From: an uncultured Eubacteriaceae bacterium
Lineage (GTDB): Bacteria; Bacillota; Clostridia; Lachnospirales; CAG-274
Length of the DNA stretch: 54,754 bases
Reading direction: 5' to 3'
Assembly (NCBI GenBank): GCA_947167715.1
Contig: CAMVJD010000016.1
Span: 1 to 54,754, forward strand
The position numbers were made by a program, and so were the translations under genes. Shown here in pieces: positions 17,607-25,894 of this stretch. The notes under the pieces were generated by a model. That model saw only the letters and a program-made list of their open reading frames with translations, had not been told where the DNA came from and did not search any database. Position 1 is the stretch's first letter. The number at the start of each line of letters is the position of its first letter.

Positions 17607-18686
17607 ATGAACTGTCTTGATAATTTTATTGACGAACTTCAAAATATATGTAAAAACACAGATAATGCCGTATACTTGTACGGTGCAGGCGGCCTTGCAT
17701 CAAGAATAAAGGATCTGCTTATCAAAAACAATATACAAATTGACGGATATATCATCGACGATGCGTATATCCCCGCCGATGAAAGCAAGCGTTTTATTGA
17801 CGGTGTGCCTATGATATCCGCTAAAAACGGTATAACCAAAAAATGTGTTATAATCCCCGCATTTATGGCACTTACAAAAGAAAACGAAGAAAAAGCGGAA
17901 AATAACCCCTTTGTTGAAAAGTTTTTTGATATTGACTTTGGCGGTATTTTTGCAATGAACGATATTAACGTATATGATGACGAGCTTTTTACCAAAAATG
18001 CCGATAAATTTTTGTTTTTGTTTGAAAAGCTTTCGGATTTTAAATCGCGCGAAGCACTTATAATGTTTATGGCACAAAAATATACGGGCATATTCAGAAA
18101 AAAATACTCCAAAAACGTGACCTACTTTGATAAAGAAATAGTACAGCTTGAAAATAACGAAACGCTCATTGACTGCGGCGCATATACAGGCGATACCATA
18201 ATGCAGTTTATTGACGAATTAAATGCACTTGGTATTACATATAACAAAATATATGCTTTTGAAGCAGATGACAATAATTTTAAAATAATGCAGTCCTCAT
18301 TAAACGGACTTAAAAATATTGAGCAGCTGCCTATAGGTGTTTGGGATAAAAAAGATACCCTGCACTTTAACAACAGCCTTGGGCTCGGTTCAAAAATATC
18401 CGATGAGGGTGTTGAATTAAAGGTCGATTCCATTGATAATATAATAGGCGATGAAAAAGTTACCTTTATAAAAATGGATATTGAGGGCTCCGAGTTAAAG
18501 GCGCTTAAGGGTGCGGAAAAAACAATTTTAAAAAACAAGCCAAAGCTTGCTGTATGTGTATATCACAAGCCCGATGACCTTATTACCATACCGCAGTATA
18601 TTTTAAGCCTTAACCCCGATTATAAGCTTTATTTAAGAAGTTACTCCGCTTCGGGTGTAGAAACCATTCTTTACGCTATACCGTAA
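17607..18686 (+). CDS. FkbM-family SAM-dependent methyltransferase
   Basis: A 359-residue protein. Residues 1-110 form an N-terminal Rossmann-like nucleotide-binding region (YLYGAGGLASRI), as seen in sugar-modifying enzymes. The C-terminal methyltransferase domain has motif I LIDCGAYTGDTIMQF, an acidic residue in YAFEAD and the FkbM signature FIKMDIEGSELKALKGA. It probably O-methylates a sugar of the surface glycan made by this cluster. It begins 27 bp after the glycosyltransferase gene with GGAGG before the ATG. Confidence 0.85.
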   Translation: MNCLDNFIDELQNICKNTDNAVYLYGAGGLASRIKDLLIKNNIQIDGYIIDDAYIPADESKRFIDGVPMISAKNGITKKCVIIPAFMALTKENEEKAENNPFVEKFFDIDFGGIFAMNDINVYDDELFTKNADKFLFLFEKLSDFKSREALIMFMAQKYTGIFRKKYSKNVTYFDKEIVQLENNETLIDCGAYTGDTIMQFIDELNALGITYNKIYAFEADDNNFKIMQSSLNGLKNIEQLPIGVWDKKDTLHFNNSLGLGSKISDEGVELKVDSIDNIIGDEKVTFIKMDIEGSELKALKGAEKTILKNKPKLAVCVYHKPDDLITIPQYILSLNPDYKLYLRSYSASGVETILYAIP

Positions 18687-18775
18687 ATGTTTAAATAAAA
18701 TTTAATCTTTTTATACCGTTTTTTGTAATATTAATGTGTTATACTTACAGTAATATTGCGAAAGGCGGTTTTTTT

Positions 18776-19624
18776 ATGTCCGAAGTACCCAACAAAAAGA
18801 TTTCACGGCTTATAAAAATGCTTTGTGCTGTAATGATATATTTTATTTGTGCTATGCTTTTTTGGCGTATCCCCATATATTTGCAGCTTAATGCGCTAAA
18901 GCTGCCCGAGGGCGTGCAAACGGTATATCCGCCCATGGCAGCGGTCACGGACAAAGGTTACGGCACGATACGCGCCGAAAAGATAGTTAAACTGCAAAAT
19001 ACACTTGAAGATACAACATACTTTGCCGAAAAAAACAAATCAAGGCTTTTAAGTTGGCACATTGATACAGAGCCTTATGAAAATAATTACGGCCGCGAAA
19101 TATATTCTTCCCGATCGGACGGCAATTTTACAAGCCTGCCCGATACCGAAAAGGCGAAATATTTAAGGATAATTTACGAGCGGGAATTGTTTGAATTTAC
19201 GCCCATAGACTATATAACGCTGATTGCTGTATTTATTGCCCTTGGAATAGTGACAGAACTGATATTTGCCCTGAAAAGCAAGGATATTCACATACTTACA
19301 TTTAAAAATTTTATGCGGCTGCTTACATATCTTCATATTTTTATTGCCTTTATTTCCTTTTTTCTTTCTTTGGCCTGTTATCAGGCATTGCCGATGCTTT
19401 CGTCCTTCTTTTCGGAGCTTTGGGTCGGCTACGGCGATTTTTTGGAAAGAATAAGAAATTACCATCCGGCTGCCATAACGGCTGTATTTTTTCTTTGCTG
19501 CTTTGCGTATGATTGGGCGGGGAAAAATACTGCATCCTTTAAATTTGGAATAGGCACTATACTTTTTAATACAGCCTTGATAATTTACGGTACTGCATTT
19601 TTTACAATGATGATGTCGGTTTAA
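18776..19624 (+). CDS. Uncharacterised multi-pass membrane protein
   Basis: A 282-residue protein not assigned to a known family. One N-terminal transmembrane helix (about 10-32) is followed by an extracytoplasmic region of about 110 residues and then four more helices in the C-terminal half. No catalytic motif is recognised. The ATG at 18776 with AAAGGCGG upstream is preferred over an in-frame ATG at 18734 that lacks a ribosome site. It is followed by a clear terminator, so it closes the glycosylation region. Confidence 0.65.
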   Translation: MSEVPNKKISRLIKMLCAVMIYFICAMLFWRIPIYLQLNALKLPEGVQTVYPPMAAVTDKGYGTIRAEKIVKLQNTLEDTTYFAEKNKSRLLSWHIDTEPYENNYGREIYSSRSDGNFTSLPDTEKAKYLRIIYERELFEFTPIDYITLIAVFIALGIVTELIFALKSKDIHILTFKNFMRLLTYLHIFIAFISFFLSLACYQALPMLSSFFSELWVGYGDFLERIRNYHPAAITAVFFLCCFAYDWAGKNTASFKFGIGTILFNTALIIYGTAFFTMMMSV

Positions 19625-19630
19625 ACATAA

Positions 19631-19660
19631 AAAGACCCGCGGCACGAAACCGCGGGCTTT
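19631..19660 (+). terminator. Rho-independent terminator
   Basis: The stem CCCGCGG (19636-19642) pairs with CCGCGGG (19650-19656), flanked by AAAG and CTTT. It lies seven bases after the stop of the membrane protein gene. Confidence 0.8.
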
Positions 19661-19680
19661 GTTATGTAAGAATGAAATTC

Positions 19681-19998
19681 TTATTGCTTTTTATCAATAA
19701 GAATCAACGTGTGTTGCCAAAATTTTATTTATTCAAATTTTCTTAACGCTACGCCTGTATTCACTTCGTGAATTTCGGCTCAACGCTAAAAATTTGGTCC
19801 TTCGGACTCATAAACAAAATTTTGCCTTTGAACAAATTCTTATTGCTTTTTATCAACAAGAATCAACGTGTGTTGCCAAAATTTTATTTATTCAAATTTT
19901 CTTAACGCTACGCCTGTATTCACTTCGTGAATTTCGGCTCAACGCTAAAAATTTGGTCCTTCGGACTCATAAACAAAATTTTGCCTTTGAACAAATTC
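19681..19998. repeat. Two tandem copies of a 159-bp palindrome-rich unit
   Basis: Copy 1 is 19681-19839 and copy 2 is 19840-19998, differing at one base seen (ATCAATAAG against ATCAACAAG). The first nine bases of a third copy run to 20007 and reach into the kdgK stop codon. Each unit contains the hairpins ATTCAC-TTC-GTGAAT and GTCC-TTC-GGAC. Its AT-rich arms, CAAAATTTTATTTA and TAAACAAAATTTTG, are near-complementary. In copy 1 ATTCTTATTG/CAATAAGAAT is a further perfect 10-bp inverted repeat. No protein is encoded. It separates two convergent genes. Confidence 0.9.
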
Positions 19999-20005
19999 TT
20001 ATTGC

Positions 20006-21028
20006 TTATCTCTGAACACGGCCGGAACCGTCGCAGTTTTCAACCTCTGCTCTTGTTACAAGGTTAAAGTCACCGGGGATGGTGTGCTTTAATGCAGAAG
20101 CAGCTACAGCGAAGTTAAGCGCGTCTTCCTTGCTCTTGCCGTCCATAAGACCGCAGATAAGACCGCCTGCAAAAGAGTCGCCGCCGCCAACACGGTCAAC
20201 GATAGGCATAATATCAAATCTGTTTGAACGGTAGAAATCTCTGGTTGCACCGTCCATGATGCAAGCAGACCAACCATTGTGAGAAGCGGAGAAGGACTCT
20301 CTTAATGAAGAGATAACATACTTGAAGCCGAACTTGTCGCACATCTGATTGAAGATATCCTTGTAGCCTGCCATTTCAAGCTCACCGCTTGTTACGTCTG
20401 TGTTGCCGGGCTTGAAGCCGAGAACCTTCTCTGCGTCTTCCTCGTTGCCGATGCAAACATCAACATACTGCATAAGGTTTGTCATAACCTTCTGTGCCTT
20501 TTCGCTTGACCATAATTTCTTACGGAAGTTAAGGTCACAAGAAACTGTAACGCCCTTTGCTTTAGCTGCCTTACAAGCAACCTCGGTAACCTCTGCTGCA
20601 AGATCCGAAACAGCGGGTGTGATACCTGTGAAGTGGAACCAGTCAGCGCCCTCGAAGATAGCGTCAAAGTCAAACTTATCGGCAGTTGCGGTAGCGATCG
20701 AAGAATTTGCTCTATCATAAACTACGTTTGATGCTCTCATAGATGCGCCAGTTTCAAGGTAGTAGATACCAAGACGGTCGCCTGTCTTTGCGATATGCTT
20801 TGTCTCAACGCCGTACTTTCTTAAAGCTGCGATAGCACACGCACCAATAGGGTTATCAGGTACAGCCGTTACAAACTCTGCCTCATGTCCGTAGTTAGCA
20901 AGCGATACAGCCACATTAGCCTCGCCGCCGCCATAGTTGATGTCGAATTCTGTTGCCTGAATAAATCTTTCATTTCCGGGTGTAGATAATCTTAACATGA
21001 TCTCGCCCATTGTTACAATTTTGCCCAT
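20006..21028 (-). CDS. kdgK: 2-keto-3-deoxygluconate kinase, PfkB family
   Basis: A 340-residue sugar kinase. PfkB signatures are the N-terminal INYGGGEANVAVSLANYG and the C-terminal DRVGGGDSFAGGLICG with the catalytic aspartate. The overall sequence fits bacterial KdgK, which phosphorylates 2-keto-3-deoxygluconate in uronate (pectin) catabolism. Other PfkB sugar kinases cannot be fully excluded, and the aldolase kdgA is not in the window. The AAGGAGG ribosome site is strong, and a consensus promoter lies 70-100 bp upstream. Its stop abuts the tandem repeat. Confidence 0.82.
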   Translation of the reverse strand: MGKIVTMGEIMLRLSTPGNERFIQATEFDINYGGGEANVAVSLANYGHEAEFVTAVPDNPIGACAIAALRKYGVETKHIAKTGDRLGIYYLETGASMRASNVVYDRANSSIATATADKFDFDAIFEGADWFHFTGITPAVSDLAAEVTEVACKAAKAKGVTVSCDLNFRKKLWSSEKAQKVMTNLMQYVDVCIGNEEDAEKVLGFKPGNTDVTSGELEMAGYKDIFNQMCDKFGFKYVISSLRESFSASHNGWSACIMDGATRDFYRSNRFDIMPIVDRVGGGDSFAGGLICGLMDGKSKEDALNFAVAASALKHTIPGDFNLVTRAEVENCDGSGRVQR

Positions 21029-21096
21029 TGGAAAAATCCTCCTTATAATATATTTACAGACCGCCGCCTTTATACGGCAGACTGCCTTATGGATAT

Positions 21097-21125
21097 ATTA
21101 TAGCATACCCGCAAATGTTTTTCAA
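21097..21125 (-). promoter_or_regulatory. Promoter for kdgK
   Basis: On the minus strand TTGAAA (21125-21120), a 17-bp spacer and TATAAT (21102-21097) lie about 70 bp before the kdgK start. The leader between contains a short GC-rich stem (21061-21090). Confidence 0.7.
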
Positions 21126-21209
21126 CACTATATTTCAAAAATTTATCATTTTTTTTACACTTTTTTTACAGTTATAAAAAAAATAATTATTACATTATAA
21201 TAATTTTAC

Positions 21210-21238
21210 TTGACTTAATCAAGGATTCATACTATAAT
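21210..21238 (+). promoter_or_regulatory. Promoter for the pseudopilin gene
   Basis: TTGACT (21210-21215), a 17-bp spacer and TATAAT (21233-21238) leave an AT-rich leader of about 100 bases before the ATG at 21344. With the kdgK promoter this accounts for the 315-bp gap. Confidence 0.65.
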
Positions 21239-21343
21239 ATAATTAAAAAATAATTAAAAATTTGTTAATATTGTGTTAATAATTGAATCTACTATAAAGT
21301 ATGTCAATATTTCAGGATAAATATTACGGAAAGGAGAGTATAT

Positions 21344-21991
21344 ATGACTGCAATAAATAAGTTAAAATGCAACAAAAACAAAGGTTTTTCCCTTGTCGAA
21401 ATGATAGTTGTAATTGCAATTATGATCGTTCTGCTGTCAATGCTTGTTCCCTATGTTGTGGGATACATTGAAAAAGCGGCAAGAATGTCGGCTATCAACA
21501 CAGCAAGGGTCATGGTAAACGGCATGGAAGTATCTATGATAGAGCATGCCCAGGAGGGCTCGATATATCTTAACAAGGTATATACGTCCGAATATTACGA
21601 TAACGGCAAGGCTCTCCCCTGCGGTTTTTTAACAAATTACATGCTCTATTATGCACAGACCAATTACAATTATGATAAATCCAAACATGATTATGCGGAT
21701 TTTCTTATTGCAAAGGATATATTGGAGGCCGTGCGCAGCGGTCCCAAAGAAACCAAGCCTGCTTTAAAATTTACCAAAACGGATAGACCGCTTGGTGCAA
21801 ATTGCAAGGAATATTGCAAAGACGGCGGCACGGGTGCCATTTTTGCCTATGCTCCCGCAGGCGGCGTTTATTATGCACAGGTTTGTACAAACGGCTGGCT
21901 TGTGACCTACGAGCACGGCAACTATGATGCACAAAAGGTTAAATCCGATACCGCATTTGCCAGCAAATCAAAGCTTAATGAAAAAAAGTAA
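21344..21991 (+). CDS. Type IV pilin-like protein (prepilin N-methylation motif)
   Basis: A 215-residue protein. It starts with a short basic leader, then the prepilin peptidase site KGFSLVEMIVVIAIMIVLLS, with cleavage after Gly, Glu at +5 and a hydrophobic helix. The remaining 180 residues form a globular domain rich in Tyr and Gly, with cysteines in CKEYCKDGG. It would be a pseudopilin of a type IV pilus or secretion/competence machine. No prepilin peptidase, ATPase or other pilus gene lies nearby, so it is an orphan here. It has its own promoter and terminator. Confidence 0.85.
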   Translation: MTAINKLKCNKNKGFSLVEMIVVIAIMIVLLSMLVPYVVGYIEKAARMSAINTARVMVNGMEVSMIEHAQEGSIYLNKVYTSEYYDNGKALPCGFLTNYMLYYAQTNYNYDKSKHDYADFLIAKDILEAVRSGPKETKPALKFTKTDRPLGANCKEYCKDGGTGAIFAYAPAGGVYYAQVCTNGWLVTYEHGNYDAQKVKSDTAFASKSKLNEKK

Positions 21992-21998
21992 AAAAGTA

Positions 21999-22033
21999 AA
22001 AAGCATACTCAAACATTGCGGTATGCTTTTTTC
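21999..22033 (+). terminator. Terminator of the pseudopilin gene
   Basis: AAAAGCATAC (21999-22008) pairs with GTATGCTTTT (22021-22030) across a 12-base loop and runs into T residues. Confidence 0.85.
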
Positions 22034-22092
22034 TTATTTATATATTTTTAATAGCCAAGCAAAATAATATAAAATTATTTTAAAAATAAGTA

Positions 22093-22121
22093 TTGACAAA
22101 TTGTTTATTTTGGTGTATTAT
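22093..22121 (+). promoter_or_regulatory. Promoter for tRNA-Arg
   Basis: A perfect TTGACA (22093-22098), a 17-bp spacer and TATTAT (22116-22121) lie 16 bases before the tRNA. Confidence 0.85.
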
Positions 22122-22137
22122 ATTGTTTGTTGGTTAA

Positions 22138-22211
22138 GTGTGCGTAGCTCAGCTGGATAGAGCGTCTGGCTACGGACCAGAAGGTCGTGGGTTCGAATCC
22201 TGTCGCACACA
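22138..22211 (+). tRNA. tRNA-Arg (anticodon ACG)
   Basis: A 74-nt cloverleaf. The acceptor GTGTGCG (22138-22144) pairs with CGCACAC (22204-22210). The D-arm is GCTC-AGCTGGATA-GAGC. The anticodon arm TCTGG-CTACGGA-CCAGA gives anticodon ACG. The T-arm has TTCGAAT with a stem containing G-U pairs. The discriminator is A and CCA is not encoded. It reads CGN arginine codons after A34-to-inosine editing. It stands alone with its own promoter and terminator. Confidence 0.96.
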
Positions 22212-22218
22212 TTCAAAG

Positions 22219-22250
22219 CCTTGCAAAGTTTTTTTTGCAAGGTTTTTTTT
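22219..22250 (+). terminator. Terminator of tRNA-Arg
   Basis: CCTTGCAAA (22219-22227) pairs with TTTGCAAGG (22234-22242), followed by eight T residues. Confidence 0.92.
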
Positions 22251-22361
22251 GTTTTGATCGTCATTTTTTATTGACCGCCGCCGCAATAAATGGTATCATT
22301 AAATATAATAAAATAATCTGTTATAAGCATGACAAGCAGTTTTCAAAAATATGAGGTATTT

Positions 22362-23723
22362 ATGAGTAAAAAGTATATTGATCAACAGGTAAAAATATAT
22401 GATATAGAATTTCCAAACAAGGGCATAGGCGATTGGGACGGCAACCGTGTTACGATAAAAAACACACTTCCCGGCCAGACGGTGCTTGCCGATATAAAAA
22501 AAAAGCACAAGCAGTTTGAGGGCCGCCTTAAGGCCGTAATTGAAAAGGCGGATTACGAAACGGAGCCTGCCTGTCCGCGTTTTGGCACCTGCGGCGGCTG
22601 CACATATCAAAACATAAGCTACGAAAAGCAGCTTGAAATAAAGCAAAAAACCGTAAAAGACCTTTTGGATAAGGCAGGCTTTTCGGGCTTTGATTTTCTG
22701 CCCGTAAGGCCAAGCCCGATAACCGAGTGCTACCGCAACAAAATGGAATTCAGCTTTGGAGATAACGGTGCGGAGGGACTTTTAAGCCTTGGCATGCGCA
22801 AGCGCGAAAGCTATTACGAGGTCGTGGATGCGGGCTGCTGCAAAATAACCCACCCCGATATAAGAAAGGTCCTTGATACAACGATAAATTTCTTTCGTCA
22901 GACAAACGAAACTTTTTTTCACAAAACAAGGCATACGGGCACACTTCGTCACCTACTTGTAAGACGCGGCTATTTTACCGGAGAAATGACGATAAATCTG
23001 GTAACGACCTCCGAAATGAGCACCGACCTTGAAAAATGGAAAAATGCACTTCTTGCTTTGCCGCTTGAGGGTAAAATAGCGGGAATAACGCATATAATAA
23101 ATGACAGCGTTGCGGATGTTGTAAAGGCTGATAAAACCATTTTGCTTTACGGGAAGGATTGGTTTACGGATAAGCTTTTGGGACTTGATTTTAAAATTTC
23201 GACCTTTTCGTTTTTCCAGACCAATTCCGCAGGCGCAGAGGTACTCTACTCTACCGTGCGCGAATTTGCAGGCGCCGAAAAATGTAAAACGATTTTTGAC
23301 CTTTACTGCGGTACAGGCACCATTACCCAGCTTTTAAGCCCCAATGCCGAGACAGTCTACGGCATAGAGATAGTCGAGGAAGCTGTAGCCGCCGCCAAGG
23401 AAAACGCCGCCCTTAATAATATAGCCAACTGTAAATTTATAGCGGGCGACGTGCTTAATATGGTAGACGACCTGCCCAAGGATCCCGACCTTATTATCCT
23501 CGATCCCCCGCGCGAGGGCATAAACCCCAAGGCTATATTGAAAATAATTGATTTTAACGCAAATAAGCTTGTTTATGTAAGCTGTAAGGCAAGCTCTCTT
23601 GCCAAGGATCTGACCGTATTTGAGGAAAACGGCTATAGGATAGAAAAGGTACAGTGCGTTGATATGTTCCCGGGGACATATCATATAGAGACGGTAGTTT
23701 TACTCCAAAAAGGAAACAACTAA
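22362..23723 (+). CDS. rlmD: 23S rRNA (uracil-5-)-methyltransferase, RlmD/TrmA family
   Basis: A 453-residue SAM-dependent RNA methyltransferase. An N-terminal TRAM domain (about 1-55) precedes Fe-S cluster cysteines in CPRFGTCGGC (about 70), with another cysteine downstream in DAGCC. The catalytic domain has motif I FDLYCGTGTITQLL, ILDPPREGINP and the nucleophilic cysteine in LVYVSCKASSLAKDL. It methylates C5 of a uridine in 23S rRNA; assignment to RlmD or a paralogue such as RlmCD rests on similarity only. The ATG at 22362 with GAGGT upstream is preferred over the in-frame ATG at 22329. Confidence 0.9.
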   Translation: MSKKYIDQQVKIYDIEFPNKGIGDWDGNRVTIKNTLPGQTVLADIKKKHKQFEGRLKAVIEKADYETEPACPRFGTCGGCTYQNISYEKQLEIKQKTVKDLLDKAGFSGFDFLPVRPSPITECYRNKMEFSFGDNGAEGLLSLGMRKRESYYEVVDAGCCKITHPDIRKVLDTTINFFRQTNETFFHKTRHTGTLRHLLVRRGYFTGEMTINLVTTSEMSTDLEKWKNALLALPLEGKIAGITHIINDSVADVVKADKTILLYGKDWFTDKLLGLDFKISTFSFFQTNSAGAEVLYSTVREFAGAEKCKTIFDLYCGTGTITQLLSPNAETVYGIEIVEEAVAAAKENAALNNIANCKFIAGDVLNMVDDLPKDPDLIILDPPREGINPKAILKIIDFNANKLVYVSCKASSLAKDLTVFEENGYRIEKVQCVDMFPGTYHIETVVLLQKGNN

Positions 23724-23780
23724 AATCCCTGAATTTCAGACATAAATCAAAAAAATATCATACCGGAAAGGAGACAAAAC

Positions 23781-24394
23781 ATGAAAAGAAACATCACAAC
23801 ATTTGCAGCCTTGCTTTTGCTTTTGCAGGCAGGGCTTTACGGCTGCAGCACAAACTAAGCACAAGTCGGGGACACGGCGACCGTATAGACGGCTACGAGG
23901 AGCCTGTGGCGATACTCACAAAGGAGGCTGCATCTGCGCTTAAGGAGGTCAGCGACGACCTTAACGAAAAGGGCTATCGTTTAAAAATATATGATGCCTA
24001 CCGTCCGCAAAAGGCTGTTACCAACTTTATGAACCGGGCGCTGGATACCGAGGATGTCCGTATGAAGGAATACTTCTATCCCGAGCTTGAAAAAGATGTG
24101 CTTTTCCCGCAGGGCTATATTGCAGAGCATTCGGGACACAGCCGCGGCAGTACGGTGGACCTTACACTTTTTGATATGAATACGGAAAAGGAGGTGGATA
24201 TGGGCGGCACCTTTGATTATTTCGGCGAGTTTAGTCACCCCGATTATAAGGAAATAACAGACGAGCAGTACGAAAACCGAATGATACTGCGCGAGGCTAT
24301 GACTTCTCACGGCTTTAAGCCGCCGGAGGAGGAATGGTGGCATTTAAAACTTAAACAGAAGTTTTTAATAAAAATTAATAAAAAGGAGAATTAA
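23781..24394 (+). pseudogene. Decayed D-Ala-D-Ala dipeptidase (VanX/DdpX-type) lipoprotein
   Basis: A good ribosome site (AAAGGAG) and ATG at 23781 open a lipoprotein signal ending LYGCSTN, then a stop at 23856-23858. In another frame from about 23861 the sequence reads GDRIDGYEEPVAILTKEA and continues as a VanX-like domain: DAYRPQKAV, zinc motif HSRGSTVDLTL and EEEWWHLKL. The segment of about 35-45 residues that normally links signal and domain is missing, so the two halves are out of frame. The C terminus after EWWH also departs from the family (FLIKINKKEN). The intact enzyme would hydrolyse D-Ala-D-Ala. A short domain could still be made from the GTG at 23906. Confidence 0.75.
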
Positions 24395-24398
24395 AATT

Positions 24399-25658
24399 AT
24401 GAAGAAAAGAATTATTACATCAGCATTGGCATTAACACTTGCGGCAAATATCTGTACAAATGTATTTGCGGCGGAAAAAACGATTGAAATGCAGGTAGAC
24501 AACTCCGTTGTCAGAGTAAATGCGCAGGAGGCTAATATCGATGTGCCGCCAATTATTATAAACGAGCGCACAATGGTGCCGTTAAGAGCCATTGCCGAGA
24601 CCTTGGGCTGCTTGGTGGAATGGGACAGCGAGACCAAGACAGTTACCATAAAGCAGCAGACCGGCATCGAAACAGAAACCACAGTTTCCGATAAAACGGC
24701 ATTATCGCATTGGACGGACGATGCGGCGGCAAAAAAAGCATTAGTTTCTTATATGAACAGCATTACCGACAAAAACAGCGCGGATTATATCCCTCCCGAA
24801 AGGCGTATAGCTGTTTTTGACCTGGACGGTACTCTTTTCTGCGAGACAGATCCCAACTATTTTGACTACACGCTTTTGGTGCATCGTGTGCTGGAGGATG
24901 AAAGCTACAAGGACAAGGCTTCGGAGCATGAACGCGAAACCGCCGAAAAAATAGTTAAGCAAAACGAAACGGGCGAATCCTTCAAGGGACTGGAGATAGA
25001 CCACGGTCAGTCGATAGCATCGGCCTTTGCAGGAATGACATTGGACGAATTTAATGACTATATCCAGGAATTTAAAAAGCTCCCGATGCCAAGCTACGAC
25101 GGTATGAAGCGCGGCGACGGCTGGTACAAGCCCATGCTTGATGTAGTGGACTACCTTCAGGCAAATGATTTTACCGTGTATATCGTAAGCGGTACGGACA
25201 GATTTATCGTGCGCGGTATAGTTTATAATTCTCCCATTGATATCCCCATGGGTCATGTAATAGGCTCCGATGAAACGGTAGTTGCAAGTGCTCAGGGCGA
25301 TAACGGCGGACTTGACTATGTATTTAAAGACAGCGACAAATTAGTGCTTGGCGGTGATTTTGTCGTTAAAAATCTTAAAATGAATAAGGTTGCCGTAATT
25401 GCACAGGAGGTAGGCGTACAGCCCGTACTTTCCTTTGGCAACAGCTCCGGCGATTCAAGTATGGCCGAATACACCGTAAGCAACAACCCCTACAAGAGCC
25501 TTGCATTTATGCTTTGCTGTGATGATACCGAAAGAGAAAACGGCAATGCAGAAAAGGCCGAGAAAATGGTCAAGCTTTGCGAAGAGCATAATTGGATACC
25601 TATTTCTATGAAAAACGACTGGACGACCATTTACGGTGAGGGCGTTACAAAAAAATAA
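24399..25658 (+). CDS. Secreted HAD-superfamily phosphatase fused to a copper-amine-oxidase-type stalk domain
   Basis: A 419-residue protein. The signal peptide cuts near NVFAAEK. Residues 30-90 are the stalk domain with IIINERTMVPLRAIAETLG and VEWDSETKTVTI. Residues 130-415 are a HAD phosphatase: motif I FDLDGTLF, motif II VSGTD and a C-terminal acidic motif FGNSSGDSSM. A large cap lies between motifs I and II. It probably dephosphorylates a small molecule outside the membrane; the substrate is unknown. It starts 4 bp after the VanX remnant (AAAAAGGAG), so the two were likely one operon. The stalk-HAD fusion is uncommon as far as I know. Confidence 0.82.
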   Translation: MKKRIITSALALTLAANICTNVFAAEKTIEMQVDNSVVRVNAQEANIDVPPIIINERTMVPLRAIAETLGCLVEWDSETKTVTIKQQTGIETETTVSDKTALSHWTDDAAAKKALVSYMNSITDKNSADYIPPERRIAVFDLDGTLFCETDPNYFDYTLLVHRVLEDESYKDKASEHERETAEKIVKQNETGESFKGLEIDHGQSIASAFAGMTLDEFNDYIQEFKKLPMPSYDGMKRGDGWYKPMLDVVDYLQANDFTVYIVSGTDRFIVRGIVYNSPIDIPMGHVIGSDETVVASAQGDNGGLDYVFKDSDKLVLGGDFVVKNLKMNKVAVIAQEVGVQPVLSFGNSSGDSSMAEYTVSNNPYKSLAFMLCCDDTERENGNAEKAEKMVKLCEEHNWIPISMKNDWTTIYGEGVTKK

Positions 25659-25725
25659 AATAGCGGTAAATATTACCGATATCGGCGATGTTTCTCATAT
25701 TTGACGGTGTTGGCGGCTATATGCC

Positions 25726-25754
25726 TTGACAAAAATCAATTGGTGTATTATTAT
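25726..25754 (+). promoter_or_regulatory. Promoter for the Ig-like/SLH surface protein
   Basis: TTGACA (25726-25731), a 17-bp spacer and TATTAT (25749-25754). The stretch TTGGTGTATTAT around the -10 is also present at the tRNA-Arg promoter. The resulting leader is about 135 bases long. Confidence 0.75.
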
Positions 25755-25771
25755 GATTATATAATAAAAAG

Positions 25772-25823
25772 TATATCCGAAAAAAACAGCCGCACAGGGC
25801 ATAGCTGCGGCATGGCGGATATA
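25772..25823 (+). ncRNA. Structured 5' leader of unknown type
   Basis: Immediately after the promoter the RNA can form an outer stem TATATCCG/CGGATATA (25772-25779 with 25816-25823). This encloses an A-rich strand and an inner stem GCCGCA/TGCGGC (25789-25794 with 25806-25811) with loop CAGGGCATAGC. It matches no riboswitch I know. It may be a regulatory or mRNA-stabilising leader. Confidence 0.4.
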
Positions 25824-25894
25824 TTAAAAGGGGGTCGTAAGAAAAAATAAAAGCATTGTAAATGGAAAAATATTTAATAAAAGGGTGAATAATT

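Noticed and set aside
19681..19998. The tandem repeat as a CRISPR array
   Set aside because: Units are 159 bp, contiguous and without unique spacers, and no cas gene is present.
25789..25811. A cyclic-di-GMP riboswitch, because of CACAGGGC in the SLH leader
   Set aside because: The GEMM core continues with AAACC and needs a second conserved stem with a tetraloop receptor, which are absent here.
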